Positions 1 to 7,089 of a stretch of 15,195 nt of DNA are shown piece by piece; positions within the stretch are counted from its first letter, which is position 1, and each line of letters starts with the position of its first letter. The stretch is from an uncultured Ellagibacter sp. (GTDB taxonomy: Bacteria > Actinomycetota > Coriobacteriia > Coriobacteriales > Eggerthellaceae). The stretch covers positions 1-15,195 of the forward strand of contig NZ_CAKUBT010000029.1 in NCBI RefSeq assembly GCF_934643285.1, given 5' to 3'. The notes beneath the pieces are model-generated. The model did no database searches, was not told the origin of the DNA, and worked only from the letters and a program-made list of their open reading frames with translations. The position numbers and the translations under genes are program-made.

Positions 1-1439
1 CTGATCACCGTGAGCTTGGCCTTGTCCTGGAACTCGGGGATAGTGAGCGCGCCGCAGTTGCACATGGTCGACTTGATCTTGAGCAACGTGACCGCGATGT
101 TGTCCTTGAGCGGGCCAGCGTAGGGCACGTAGGAATCGACGCCTTCCTCAAACGACAGGCTCTTCTTGCCACCCAGGTCGTAACGGCCCCAGTTGCGGGC
201 GCGGGCGGAACCCTCGCCCCAGTATTCCTTCATGTAGGTGCCATTCACCATGACCTTGGCCGACGGGGACTCGTCGAAGCGCGCAAAGTAACGGCCGAGC
301 ATGACGAAGTCTGCACCCATGGCCAGGGCCAGTGAGATGTGGTGGTCGTAAACGATGCCGCCATCGGAGCAAATCGGCACGTAGATGCCGGTTTCCTTGA
401 AGTACTCGTCGCGCGCCTTGGCAACCTCGATGGTAGCCGTCGCCTGACCACGGCCGATGCCCTTGGTCTCGCGCGTGATGCAGATGGAGCCGCCGCCAAT
501 GCCGATCTTCACGAAGTCCGCACCCGCCTCGGCCAAGAAGCGGAAGCCCTCGCCGTCTACAACGTTACCGGCGCCGATCTTCACGGAGTCACCGTAGTGC
601 TCGCGCACCCACTCGATCGTCATCTTCTGCCAATCGGAATAGCCCTCGGAAGAGTCGATGCACAGCACGTCGGCGCCCGCCTCGACCAGCGCGGGAACGC
701 GCTCGGCGTAGTCACGGGAGTTGATGCCGGCGCCCACGATGTAGCGCTTGTGGGCATCGAGCATCTCATTGGGGTTCGACTTATGGGAATCGTAGTCCTT
801 GCGGAACACCATGTAGGCGAGCGTGTCGTCTTCGTTCACGAGCGGCAGCGAGTTCAGCTTGTGATCCCAGATGATATCGTTAGCAACCTTAAGAGAAGTG
901 TCCGCCGGCGCCACAATCAGCTTCTCGCGCGGGGTCATGAACTCGGAAACCTTCTCGTCGCCGCTCATGCGGGAAAGGCGGTAATCGCGCTCGGTGACCA
1001 CGCCGAGCAGCTTACCGTGCGCCGTACCGTCATCGGTGACGGGCATGGTGGAGTGGTCGGTGGCCTCCTTCAGCGCGACGACCTCATTGAGCGTCATGTC
1101 GGGGGAAAGGTTGGCGTCGGACTCGACGAACCCGGCCTTGTAATCCTTCACGCGCTTGACCATAGCGGCTTCTTGCTCGATGGTCTGATTGCCGTAGATG
1201 AAGGAAAGGCCGCCCTCGGTGGCAAGGGCCACGGCCATGTTGTCGTCGGAGACGGCGGCCATGATGGCGGACACCATCGGGATGTTCAGCGAAAGCGGGC
1301 ACTCCTCTTCGCCCTTGCGATACTTGACGAGCGGCGTTTTCAGGCTGACCGACGCCGGAATGCACGTAGCAGGCGTGTGACCAGGCACCAAAAGATACTC
1401 GTTGAACGTGCGTGACGGCTCGTCATAGTAGTAAGCCAT
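1..1439 (-). CDS. guaB: IMP dehydrogenase, 3' end cut by the window edge
   Basis: Converts IMP to XMP with NAD+, the committed step of guanine nucleotide synthesis, in the cytoplasm. 479 codons are visible; the last two dozen or so lie outside the window. The catalytic loop GGGSICITRE puts the active-site Cys at residue 320, and the mobile flap carries the Arg419-Tyr420 pair in NWGRYDLGGK. Two CBS domains occupy roughly residues 105-220, between the halves of the TIM barrel. The start MAYYYDEPSRTFNEYLLVPG, the catalytic Cys position and the late CNCGALTIPEF segment match, from memory, the Tritrichomonas foetus IMPDH (Cys319, Arg418-Tyr419) much better than the Bacillus or E. coli type. An AAGGAG ribosome site at 1450-1455 lies 10 nt before the ATG. 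Function is certain; subgroup placement is from recall, not an alignment. Confidence 0.97.
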   Translation of the reverse strand, partial: MAYYYDEPSRTFNEYLLVPGHTPATCIPASVSLKTPLVKYRKGEEECPLSLNIPMVSAIMAAVSDDNMAVALATEGGLSFIYGNQTIEQEAAMVKRVKDYKAGFVESDANLSPDMTLNEVVALKEATDHSTMPVTDDGTAHGKLLGVVTERDYRLSRMSGDEKVSEFMTPREKLIVAPADTSLKVANDIIWDHKLNSLPLVNEDDTLAYMVFRKDYDSHKSNPNEMLDAHKRYIVGAGINSRDYAERVPALVEAGADVLCIDSSEGYSDWQKMTIEWVREHYGDSVKIGAGNVVDGEGFRFLAEAGADFVKIGIGGGSICITRETKGIGRGQATATIEVAKARDEYFKETGIYVPICSDGGIVYDHHISLALAMGADFVMLGRYFARFDESPSAKVMVNGTYMKEYWGEGSARARNWGRYDLGGKKSLSFEEGVDSYVPYAGPLKDNIAVTLLKIKSTMCNCGALTIPEFQDKAKLTVI

Positions 1440-1487
1440 GGGGAATATGCTCCTTCGCGAACGGGGACGACTATAGTGTTGTTCGAC

Positions 1488-1493
1488 ATTATA
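1488..1493 (-). promoter_or_regulatory. -10 box of the guaB promoter
   Basis: A perfect TATAAT on the minus strand, 48 nt before the guaB ATG. The matching -35 region is weak (TGCGCA-like at 17 bp), so strength cannot be judged. No purine-operator palindrome was recognised around it. It suggests guaB is transcribed on its own rather than with the upstream flippase gene. Confidence 0.55.
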
Positions 1494-1655
1494 GACACCC
1501 CGCCGCAGCTTGCGCAGGACGCAGCGGCGAAATACCTACGTTTTCGGAGAAATTCCCCAGCCCTTAACGCGGCAGCAGGAGAAGGCGACGCGGAGTGCGA
1601 GGAGAGCTTTGAGACGGGAGCTTGGAGAAAGCGGGGCGGGCGCCTGAGACTCCAC

Positions 1656-3146
1656 TTACCGGCGCGGCGCGCGCGGAGAGCGCGGCTTGGCGGAGGCGCC
1701 GCGGGAACGACGTTGGCGCGAAGACCCCTCGCGCGCGGCAGAAGCATCTTCCGTCGGCACGACGCGCCCGACCACGCGCGTTGCGTGCGCGGCGGCCGCC
1801 TGCTTGTCGCGCTCGGCCAAAGCCATGCGAACCTTCCCGTACTCCCAAACCAGAAGCACGAGCAGGATGCACATCACGATGAGGTACCCGATGATGGCGC
1901 CCGGCAGCCCCGTGAAGTTCACCAGCAGAATCGGGACGAAAAGCGAGAACCCGAACGTGATCAGGTAAAGCTTCGTCACTGTACGCTGCTGGCGCAGCAC
2001 CGTGACCACCTGATAGAGGAAGTCGATGCAGGCAGTGACGCCGCCGGCAGCGAGCATGATGAACACAAGCCCGCGGAACTGCTCGAAATCCACACCGTAG
2101 AGGAAGCTCATGATCGTGATGCCGACCCAGCCCATGATGAGAGCCATCACGACGGTGATGCCCACGATCACCGCCACGATCACGACGATGATCATGTCGA
2201 AGCGCTTGCGCTTCTCGGGATCGGCCCACACGGCGGCCATCTTCACGAGCATCGGCTTGTAGATGAGCTGCGCGGTGAGCAGAATGCCCATAGCCGGGAA
2301 GTAGAGCACGTTGTAGTAGAGCTGATTGTCGTAGGAAAGCACGCCTTCCATGACGAACCTGGGCATGTTGTCGATGAGCGAGTAGAGGAACAGCGCGACG
2401 AACAACGGGGCGCACTGCTTGAAAAGCGCGACGACGCTGTCGAAGCTCGCACGCGCCGACGTGGGCGTTTCCCAGATTGCGAGCGGCAAAGTGAGCACGA
2501 TGAACGAAATGCCCGCGGCAACGGCCATCGCGATGCAGGAGACGCTGACGCTGCGCGTGACGAACAGTGCGACGGAGAACACCACGAGCACGAGCACCGA
2601 GCGGAATGCCTGGGAGATGCCCGCGAGATAGAGCTTGTCCTTCTGCTGAAGGCGGCCCTCGTAGACATCGGCTAAGCCATCGACCATCTTGTAGACGTAT
2701 ACGCCCATGCTGATCGTGAACATCTCGTCCGCATAACCCCTGATGGCGCAATACATCCACCCGACGATGAGCATCGCCGCGCAGGTGAGCCAGCGGTTGA
2801 GCTGATAATCCGAGAACGAGTGCGCCTCGTCCAGGTCGGAAATCTGGTAGGTGCGCACGCCGTAGTTCGCGAGGATCATGAGCAGCGACCCTGTGACAAA
2901 GGCGAGCGAGAACATGCCGGCGAGCTCCACGCCCGCGAGCTGCGTCACCACGATGGTGAGGACGGGGAACACCATGCCCCATGCGCTCGTGCCGAGCGTG
3001 TTGCAAATATAGTCGCGCGTCGTGCGGTGCGAGGCGTACTCGGCCGGCTGGTCGGCAAGCTCGCCTTCCGTCACCGCGCCCAGAAGGCGATTGCACCACC
3101 CGTTGACGGCGCGTGTAAGGAAAAATTTATTCGGGTCGAATGCCAT
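1656..3146 (-). CDS. Polysaccharide flippase-like membrane protein (MOP/Wzx type)
   Basis: A 496-residue integral membrane protein with about 12 hydrophobic segments (near 49-70, 78-97, 118-135, 183-200, 203-224, 245-262, 279-297, 316-338, 339-352, 358-378, 392-410, 413-434). Length, segment pattern and charged loops fit the MOP/RfbX flippase superfamily, which moves lipid-linked sugars across the membrane. I recognise the family, not the substrate. Residues ~445-496 form an Ala/Arg/Ser-rich, strongly basic tail, probably cytoplasmic. No glycosyltransferase or polymerase gene is adjacent, which is unusual for a Wzx gene. The ATG at 3146 has only a distant AAGGGA (16 nt), but no better in-frame start is upstream, and the frame opens directly on the conserved-looking MAFDPNKFFLTRAVNGW. 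It could be another MOP-family exporter. Confidence 0.8.
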   Translation of the reverse strand: MAFDPNKFFLTRAVNGWCNRLLGAVTEGELADQPAEYASHRTTRDYICNTLGTSAWGMVFPVLTIVVTQLAGVELAGMFSLAFVTGSLLMILANYGVRTYQISDLDEAHSFSDYQLNRWLTCAAMLIVGWMYCAIRGYADEMFTISMGVYVYKMVDGLADVYEGRLQQKDKLYLAGISQAFRSVLVLVVFSVALFVTRSVSVSCIAMAVAAGISFIVLTLPLAIWETPTSARASFDSVVALFKQCAPLFVALFLYSLIDNMPRFVMEGVLSYDNQLYYNVLYFPAMGILLTAQLIYKPMLVKMAAVWADPEKRKRFDMIIVVIVAVIVGITVVMALIMGWVGITIMSFLYGVDFEQFRGLVFIMLAAGGVTACIDFLYQVVTVLRQQRTVTKLYLITFGFSLFVPILLVNFTGLPGAIIGYLIVMCILLVLLVWEYGKVRMALAERDKQAAAAHATRVVGRVVPTEDASAAREGSSRQRRSRGASAKPRSPRAPRR

Positions 3147-3189
3147 GGAATCGCGCGTGCTGTCCCTTCGTGTCGTGTCTCATCCAAGG

Positions 3190-3220
3190 ATTATAGAGTC
3201 GCTCTTCCGACGGGTTGCAA
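3190..3220 (-). promoter_or_regulatory. Putative promoter of the flippase gene
   Basis: TATAAT on the minus strand (3190-3195) with TTGCAA (3215-3220) upstream. The 19-bp spacer is longer than ideal. The -10 lies 43 nt before the flippase ATG. It sits just downstream of the hairpin at 3238-3265, as expected for a new transcription unit after rubrerythrin. Confidence 0.5.
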
Positions 3221-3237
3221 TTTGCACAGAAAGTGAA

Positions 3238-3265
3238 GAAGCCGAGCCCCGAAGGACTCGGCTTC
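3238..3265 (-). terminator. Hairpin, probable terminator after rubrerythrin
   Basis: Perfect 9-bp stem GAAGCCGAG / CTCGGCTTC with a 10-nt loop, in the gap between rubrerythrin and the flippase. In the minus direction it is followed by TTCACTTTCTG, only moderately T-rich, and it starts about 140 nt after the rubrerythrin stop. It is therefore a plausible but imperfect intrinsic terminator. Confidence 0.5.
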
Positions 3266-3407
3266 GCATGTTTCACGTGGAACGCGCCGAAGCGCACTCG
3301 CATGATGCTGCGGCGGTCGGCTCACATTCCGCAACCGCGCAGAAGACGCTCGCCTTCCGCGATGCGCGGGGATCGCTCACCGCAAGCCGCGCACATCACC
3401 GCGAGGA

Positions 3408-4016
3408 CTAGAAGCGCTGGAACTTCGCCTTCGGAACGCCGCAGATCGGGCACTTCTCGAAGTCGTCGCCCTTGTGGATATAGCCGCAGCCCGGGCAGAG
3501 GTAGTACGCGTCGTCATCGGCGGCGTCGATGTTGTTGTACGCCTCGAGATACTTCTCGGCATGGACGGCCTCGGCAAGCTTTGCCCTGGTGAACACCTTA
3601 ACAGCCTTGGCGTGGCCCTCTTCCTGCGCCTTCTTGATGAAGGTGGGGTACATGTCGGAGGTCTCGAAGATCTCGCCGTTGGCGGAGGCGATCAGGTTAA
3701 GGTCGATGGCTTCGGGAGCCGGAGCCTCGGCGGTCGGGCGGGTGTAGGAGGGATCTTCGGCCTCCACGAGGGAAGCTTCGAGGTTGATGTGGATCTGCTC
3801 GGCAGCAGAAGTTGCCTCCCACAGACGTGCGAGCTGGTCGAAGCCCTGCTCTTTGGCGGCCTTGGCGAAGGCGGCGTACTTGGCGGAAGCGCCGGTCTCG
3901 CCCGCAACGGCGGCCTTCAGGTTCTCGAGCGTGGTGCCCGCCTTGGTGGCGGCGTTGGCGACAGCGTTGAAGTTGCTGGAGTTCTCAGCGGTGGGAAGTT
4001 CGGTACGAAGGTTCAT
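3408..4016 (-). CDS. rbr: Rubrerythrin with C-terminal rubredoxin domain
   Basis: A 202-residue cytoplasmic diiron peroxidase that reduces H2O2 in anaerobes, taking electrons through its rubredoxin domain. The ferritin-like part carries the expected ligand pattern: Glu40 in AGETGAS, Glu73/His76 in AAEQIH, Glu132-Glu133 in AQEEGH, and Glu149/His152 in AEAVH. The rubredoxin-type iron site is Cys174-x2-Cys177 (CPGCGYIH) and Cys189-x2-Cys192 (CPICG). There is an N-terminal extension of about 25 residues and a Pro/Ala/Glu-rich loop (about 85-107) between the two helix pairs. GAGAGGGG at 4023-4030 lies 6 nt before the ATG. A strong promoter with an operator-like palindrome precedes it, fitting oxidative-stress or iron control. 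Confidence 0.95.
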   Translation of the reverse strand: MNLRTELPTAENSSNFNAVANAATKAGTTLENLKAAVAGETGASAKYAAFAKAAKEQGFDQLARLWEATSAAEQIHINLEASLVEAEDPSYTRPTAEAPAPEAIDLNLIASANGEIFETSDMYPTFIKKAQEEGHAKAVKVFTRAKLAEAVHAEKYLEAYNNIDAADDDAYYLCPGCGYIHKGDDFEKCPICGVPKAKFQRF

Positions 4017-4063
4017 AATGTGCCCCTCTCAATTGTTCTTGTTGCTTGTTTTGTTAACCTCGT

Positions 4064-4088
4064 CTTATTGAGAACTTATCTCAATAAG
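4064..4088 (-). promoter_or_regulatory. Palindromic operator at the rubrerythrin transcription start
   Basis: Perfect 10-nt arms CTTATTGAGA (4064-4073) and TCTCAATAAG (4079-4088) around a 5-nt centre. It begins 2 nt after the -10 box, so it covers the predicted +1 and early leader, a position where a bound repressor would block transcription. The core TGAGAACTTATCTCA agrees at about 11 of 14 fixed positions with the Fur-family 7-1-7 pattern TGAGAATnATTCTCA. PerR commonly controls rubrerythrins in Gram-positive anaerobes, so PerR or Fur is the likely owner; this is inference. It could also fold as a 5' UTR hairpin. Confidence 0.65.
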
Positions 4089-4090
4089 GA

Positions 4091-4119
4091 ACTATAGCAA
4101 GTTGCCGAACCTCATGCAA
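4091..4119 (-). promoter_or_regulatory. Rubrerythrin promoter
   Basis: On the minus strand, -35 TTGCAT (4114-4119) and -10 TATAGT (4091-4096) are separated by exactly 17 bp. Transcription would start near 4084 and give a ~68-nt leader before the ATG at 4016. The downstream palindrome overlaps the start point. Confidence 0.75.
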
Positions 4120-4189
4120 GTTGCCTTCTCGCATTCCCCGCCGCAATTCGCAGAACGTTCACATCCGCCGAGGCACGGGCGTCGTGCAC

Positions 4190-4195
4190 TATAAT
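4190..4195 (+). promoter_or_regulatory. -10 box of the aminopeptidase promoter
   Basis: A perfect TATAAT on the plus strand, 46 nt before the aminopeptidase ATG. No good -35 is seen 16-18 bp upstream. It is divergent from the rubrerythrin promoter about 100 bp to its left, and no shared operator is evident. Confidence 0.5.
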
Positions 4196-4241
4196 TGGCC
4201 GCATCACGATACGCCTTGGGCAACACGAAAGGTCGAAGGAC

Positions 4242-5687
4242 ATGGAACACGAAGTAGCTTGGAAGAAGTACGACGAGGTGGACCTCGAGGCCCTCGAAGG
4301 CCTGGCCAGCAACTACATCGACTTCATTTCGGAGAACAAAACCGAGCGCCGCTGCGCCGCAACCGCCATCCGCATGGCCGAGAAAGCGGGCTACATCTCG
4401 CTCGCCGACGCCGTCCGCGAGGGGCGCGCGCTTTCCGCGGGCGACAAGGTGTGGGCACATTCCCACGGCAAGGCGCTCATCCTGGTGCAGCTGGGAAGCA
4501 AGCCCCTGAGCGAGGGTATGAACATTCTGGGCGCGCACATCGACAGCCCCCGCCTCGATTTGAAGCAGAATCCGCTCTACGAGAGCAACGGGTTCGCTCT
4601 TCTCGACACGCACTACTACGGCGGCATCAAGAACTATCAGTGGGTCACGCTCCCGCTCGCCATGCACGGCATCATCGCCAAGAAGGACGGCACGGTCGTG
4701 GACATAAACGTGGGCGACGACGAGGGCGATCCCGTTTTCTGCGTGTCTGACCTGCTCATTCACCTTGCAAGCCAGCAGATGGACAAGAAGGGCAACAAGA
4801 TCGTCGAGGGCGAGGACCTCGACATTCTCATCGGCAACCGCCCGCTTTCCCTCAAGGGTGAGGACGCGGAAGGCGAAGACGCGAGCGAGGGCGGCGAGGG
4901 CGCGAAGAACAAAGACGCCGCGAAGGAGCCGGTGAAGGCGTTCGCGCTGAAGCTTCTAGCCGACAAGTACGGCATCGAGGAGGCCGACTTCCTTTCCGCG
5001 GAAATCGAGATGGTGCCGGCGGGGCGCGCCCGTGAGCTTGGCTTCGATCGCAGCATGGTCATCGGCTACGGGCAGGACGACCGCGTGTGCGCCTACACCT
5101 CGCTCATCGCGCAGCTCGAGGCGCCGGCGGATTTGGCGAAGACGGCCGTCACCGTGCTCGTCGACAAGGAGGAGATCGGAAGCGTCGGCGCGACCGGCAT
5201 GGCATCGAACTTCTTCGAGAACACCATCGCCGAGATCATGGAGCTTGCCGGTGAAGGCGGTATGCTCCCGCTACGACGTGCGCTTTCCGCGTCGAGCATG
5301 CTCTCCTCTGACGTGTCGGCCGGCTTCGATCCCGCCTACGCGAGCGTCTTCGAGCCGAAAAACGCCGCGTTTCTCGGGCGCGGGCTCGTGTTCAACAAGT
5401 ACACGGGCGCACGCGGGAAAAGCGGCAGCAACGACGCGAGTGCGGAATACGTGGCGCGCGTGCGTCGCGTGATGGATGACGCGGGCGTGTCATTCCAAAC
5501 CGCTGAACTGGGCAAAGTCGATGCAGGTGGTGGCGGAACGATTGCATATCTGCCCGCGAAGTACGGCATGGACGTCATCGACTCGGGCGTTGCCGTGCTT
5601 TCCATGCACGCGCCTTGGGAAGTGACAAGCAAGGCCGACATCTACGAGGCCTACAAGGGTTACCTGGCATTTTTGAAGAACGCGTAA
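4242..5687 (+). CDS. M18-family aminopeptidase
   Basis: A 481-residue zinc metallopeptidase of the aspartyl aminopeptidase / aminopeptidase I family, which removes N-terminal residues from peptides in the cytoplasm. Family signatures are in order: GAHIDSPRLDLK (His99, Asp101), HYYGGIKNYQW, GQDDRVCAYTS (Asp280), VDKEEIGSVGATG (Glu310/Glu311), SSDVSAGFDP (Asp357), GKSGSNDASAEY, and the C-terminal SMHAPWE (His456). These supply the metal ligands and catalytic acid. Residues ~206-229 are an acidic Gly/Glu/Asp/Ala-rich insert followed by a short Lys-rich stretch, at a loop position. The ATG has AAGGT 8 nt upstream (4229-4233) and a second GAAGGA almost touching it. It is monocistronic and divergent from rubrerythrin. 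Confidence 0.95.
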   Translation: MEHEVAWKKYDEVDLEALEGLASNYIDFISENKTERRCAATAIRMAEKAGYISLADAVREGRALSAGDKVWAHSHGKALILVQLGSKPLSEGMNILGAHIDSPRLDLKQNPLYESNGFALLDTHYYGGIKNYQWVTLPLAMHGIIAKKDGTVVDINVGDDEGDPVFCVSDLLIHLASQQMDKKGNKIVEGEDLDILIGNRPLSLKGEDAEGEDASEGGEGAKNKDAAKEPVKAFALKLLADKYGIEEADFLSAEIEMVPAGRARELGFDRSMVIGYGQDDRVCAYTSLIAQLEAPADLAKTAVTVLVDKEEIGSVGATGMASNFFENTIAEIMELAGEGGMLPLRRALSASSMLSSDVSAGFDPAYASVFEPKNAAFLGRGLVFNKYTGARGKSGSNDASAEYVARVRRVMDDAGVSFQTAELGKVDAGGGGTIAYLPAKYGMDVIDSGVAVLSMHAPWEVTSKADIYEAYKGYLAFLKNA

Positions 5688-5872
5688 AGGCGAGAAGACG
5701 GTCGACAGCTGGCGACCGCGCCCCGTAGAGCGAGGGGCCAGGCGAGCCGAGCGGGCGCAAGTCGTGGGCGTGAAGCAATGGCCTTGCCGCCAGGTGCCCC
5801 ACGTCCGCGGGGGGGGGTGCAGCGGCGCTTTTGCAGTAACCACGATTCCGCTAAAGTCGGCCTTCATTCGCC

Positions 5873-5887
5873 CGGGAATAATTCTCA
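5873..5887. promoter_or_regulatory. Fur-family-box-like palindrome
   Basis: CGGGAATAATTCTCA, centred on 5880, reads on the minus strand as TGAGAATTATTCCCG. It matches the 7-1-7 pattern TGAGAATnATTCTCA at 12 of 14 fixed positions. It is strikingly AT-rich for this genome and resembles the rubrerythrin operator core. No gene start is close, so it may be a chance match or belong to an unannotated transcript. Confidence 0.3.
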
Positions 5888-5911
5888 ATTGTTCAATAAA
5901 ATGCCCTCGGA

Positions 5912-6114
5912 GGAGCACACCCCCGAGTTCGTGGTCAGTTGGACGAGTTGTGCGACGTTTCGATCGCGGAAAGTCGGCGTTTTCGCGCTCCAGGAAGCCG
6001 GATGGGAAGCCCTTGCCGGCGAAAGCCCTGGTCGCGATTTTTCCACGCGAGCGCAAGGAGAGAAGCAGGGGCGCACAACTCGCTCAGTTGACCACGAACT
6101 CAGGGATGTACTAC
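5912..6114. repeat. Inverted-repeat-bounded element (MITE-like)
   Basis: The left arm core 5925-5954 (from GAGTTCGTGGTCA to CGAGTTGTGCG) is repeated in inverted orientation at 6072-6101 with 26 of 30 positions identical. Outside the core, about 10 more bases on each side still pair, with differences that are all C/T. The arms enclose ~117 bp with no transposase frame. Size, diverged terminal inverted repeats and intergenic position fit a small non-autonomous element or a family of dispersed intergenic repeats. A very large hairpin or a terminator for convergent transcription is the alternative. Confidence 0.55.
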
Positions 6115-6218
6115 AGGAGTGAGGCAAATCGCCCGACCCCGTCCCGTTCGTGGGCCCCGGCGGGCCCCGCCCCGCGCGCTTTCGCCGCAAAGCCCCGAGG
6201 GCGGGAAAGCGGCAGGCC

Positions 6219-6761
6219 TTACGCGAAGTCGTGGCGCAGCACAACCGCGCCGCAGTGGCAACCGCGCGTGGTCCGCTCAACCCAGGCGCGCAGGATGCGG
6301 CCCTCCCAAACGTCGATCTTCGCCACGCATTGCGGGAATCCCCCGCGGGGGTTGGTGGGCGAACCGGGGCAAAGCAGCAGGTCGGCAGGGCGCGCCTCCT
6401 TCCCCACCACGATTTCGGGCACATGGGTATGCCCATGAATGCACACGTTCGGCAGCGGATCGCCCGGCGCAAGCGCGCCCGACCCCGCAAACGTGATGCG
6501 CGCATCCCTCGGGTAATGCGCCACGAGGAAGCGCACGCCGTCGATGACGGGCCGGGCGTAGCGGCACACCGAGGTGCCATACTCATTGAAGTCGTTGTTG
6601 CCGAGCACGGCAGTCACGGGCGCAAGCGTTTGCAGATCGCGGATTATCTCGGGGCTGCAGATGTCACCCGCATGGATGATATGCTCGCAATCAGCGAGTG
6701 CATTGAATGCCTCAACAGGCAAAACGCCATGCGTATCGGAAATCACGCCGATTCGAGCCAT
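6219..6761 (-). CDS. YfcE/MJ0936-type metallophosphoesterase
   Basis: A 180-residue calcineurin-like phosphodiesterase of the small YfcE class. Metal-binding motifs appear in order: SDTHG (Asp9, His11), HAGD (Asp33), GNND (Asn56), AHYP (His82) and HGHTH (His109, His111, His113), followed by the typical CPGSPTNPRGG. Family members hydrolyse phosphodiesters; the natural substrate is usually unknown. I take the ATG at 6761, just before the first motif, with GGAAG 12 nt upstream. The frame stays open to 6902, but the extra 47 residues are low-quality sequence absent from the family. It is a single gene, divergent from hsp20. Confidence 0.9.
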   Translation of the reverse strand: MARIGVISDTHGVLPVEAFNALADCEHIIHAGDICSPEIIRDLQTLAPVTAVLGNNDFNEYGTSVCRYARPVIDGVRFLVAHYPRDARITFAGSGALAPGDPLPNVCIHGHTHVPEIVVGKEARPADLLLCPGSPTNPRGGFPQCVAKIDVWEGRILRAWVERTTRGCHCGAVVLRHDFA

Positions 6762-7062
6762 GCCACACCCCGCTTCCTTTCGCCCCTTGCTCCCCAAAGC
6801 ATACTCGTTTGATGAGCGCTCGAGAATACCTGTTCGCGATTGCAATGCGAAACGGGTCTCGCCGCTATCGCGGCACAGGTTGGAATGACGGAGGAAACCC
6901 AAGATGCGAAGCGCACGTCAAGACGTGGAAGGGGGCGCAAACGGCGTGCTGAGAGCGAGCGAACAACCTGCCCCTTCCCCTTCTCTTCGGCGTCGCCTTA
7001 CGATTATCTAAGCGTTATTCACTCAAGTTACCTTCTAGCAAATGTGTCAGGTTTGTGACGAA
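6762..7062. other. Gap between phosphodiesterase and hsp20 control region
   Basis: No gene is supported. A weak minus-strand promoter for the phosphodiesterase may lie at 6798-6803 (TATGCT) with TTCTCG 17 bp upstream. A 15-nt sequence at 6954-6968 recurs exactly at 7208-7222 in the hsp20 leader. An ACTCAAG heptamer at 7021-7027 matches half of the actinobacterial HspR site, but its partner half is poor. Confidence 0.5.
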
Positions 7063-7089
7063 CTGGCACTCTCAATTGACGAGTGCTAA
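7063..7089 (+). promoter_or_regulatory. CIRCE operator (HrcA binding site) of hsp20
   Basis: Arms CTGGCACTC (7063-7071) and GAGTGCTAA (7081-7089) are separated by exactly 9 nt, matching the CIRCE pattern TTAGCACTC-N9-GAGTGCTAA at 16 of 18 arm positions; the right arm is perfect. HrcA, the heat-inactivated repressor of groE and dnaK operons, binds this element. It overlaps the -35 box, the standard arrangement for repression. Confidence 0.93.

Larger units (their letters stand above)
5688..6218. other. 531-base gap with no convincing gene
   Basis: Open frames here (for example plus 5778-6122 and minus 5490-6056) are Arg/Pro-rich, overlap each other or the aminopeptidase, and show no recognisable domain, so I do not call them genes. 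The gap holds a run of nine G at 5809-5817, an AT-rich Fur-box-like site at 5873-5887, an inverted-repeat element at 5912-6114, and GC-rich self-complementary sequence near 6150-6215 that may end transcription of the minus-strand phosphodiesterase. Confidence 0.6.

Noticed and set aside
339..1415. Long plus-strand open frame (358 codons)
   Set aside because: It lies antisense to guaB, is rich in His/Val/Gly/Asp as expected for a mirrored high-GC gene, and has no known domain.
1476..2675. Plus-strand frame of 399 codons, His/Asp/Glu-rich
   Set aside because: It is antisense to the flippase; the composition comes from reading hydrophobic codons on the opposite strand.
5809..5817. Run of nine G as a phase-variation tract
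   Set aside because: It lies outside any supported gene or promoter, so no switching effect can be argued.
6762..6902. N-terminal extension of the phosphodiesterase
   Set aside because: The family begins at MARIGVISDTHG; the extra 47 residues have no ribosome site and overlap the promoter region.
7007..7027. HAIR element (HspR site) near hsp20
   Set aside because: Only the ACTCAAG half is good; the partner half matches about 3 of 7 positions, and CIRCE already explains heat control.
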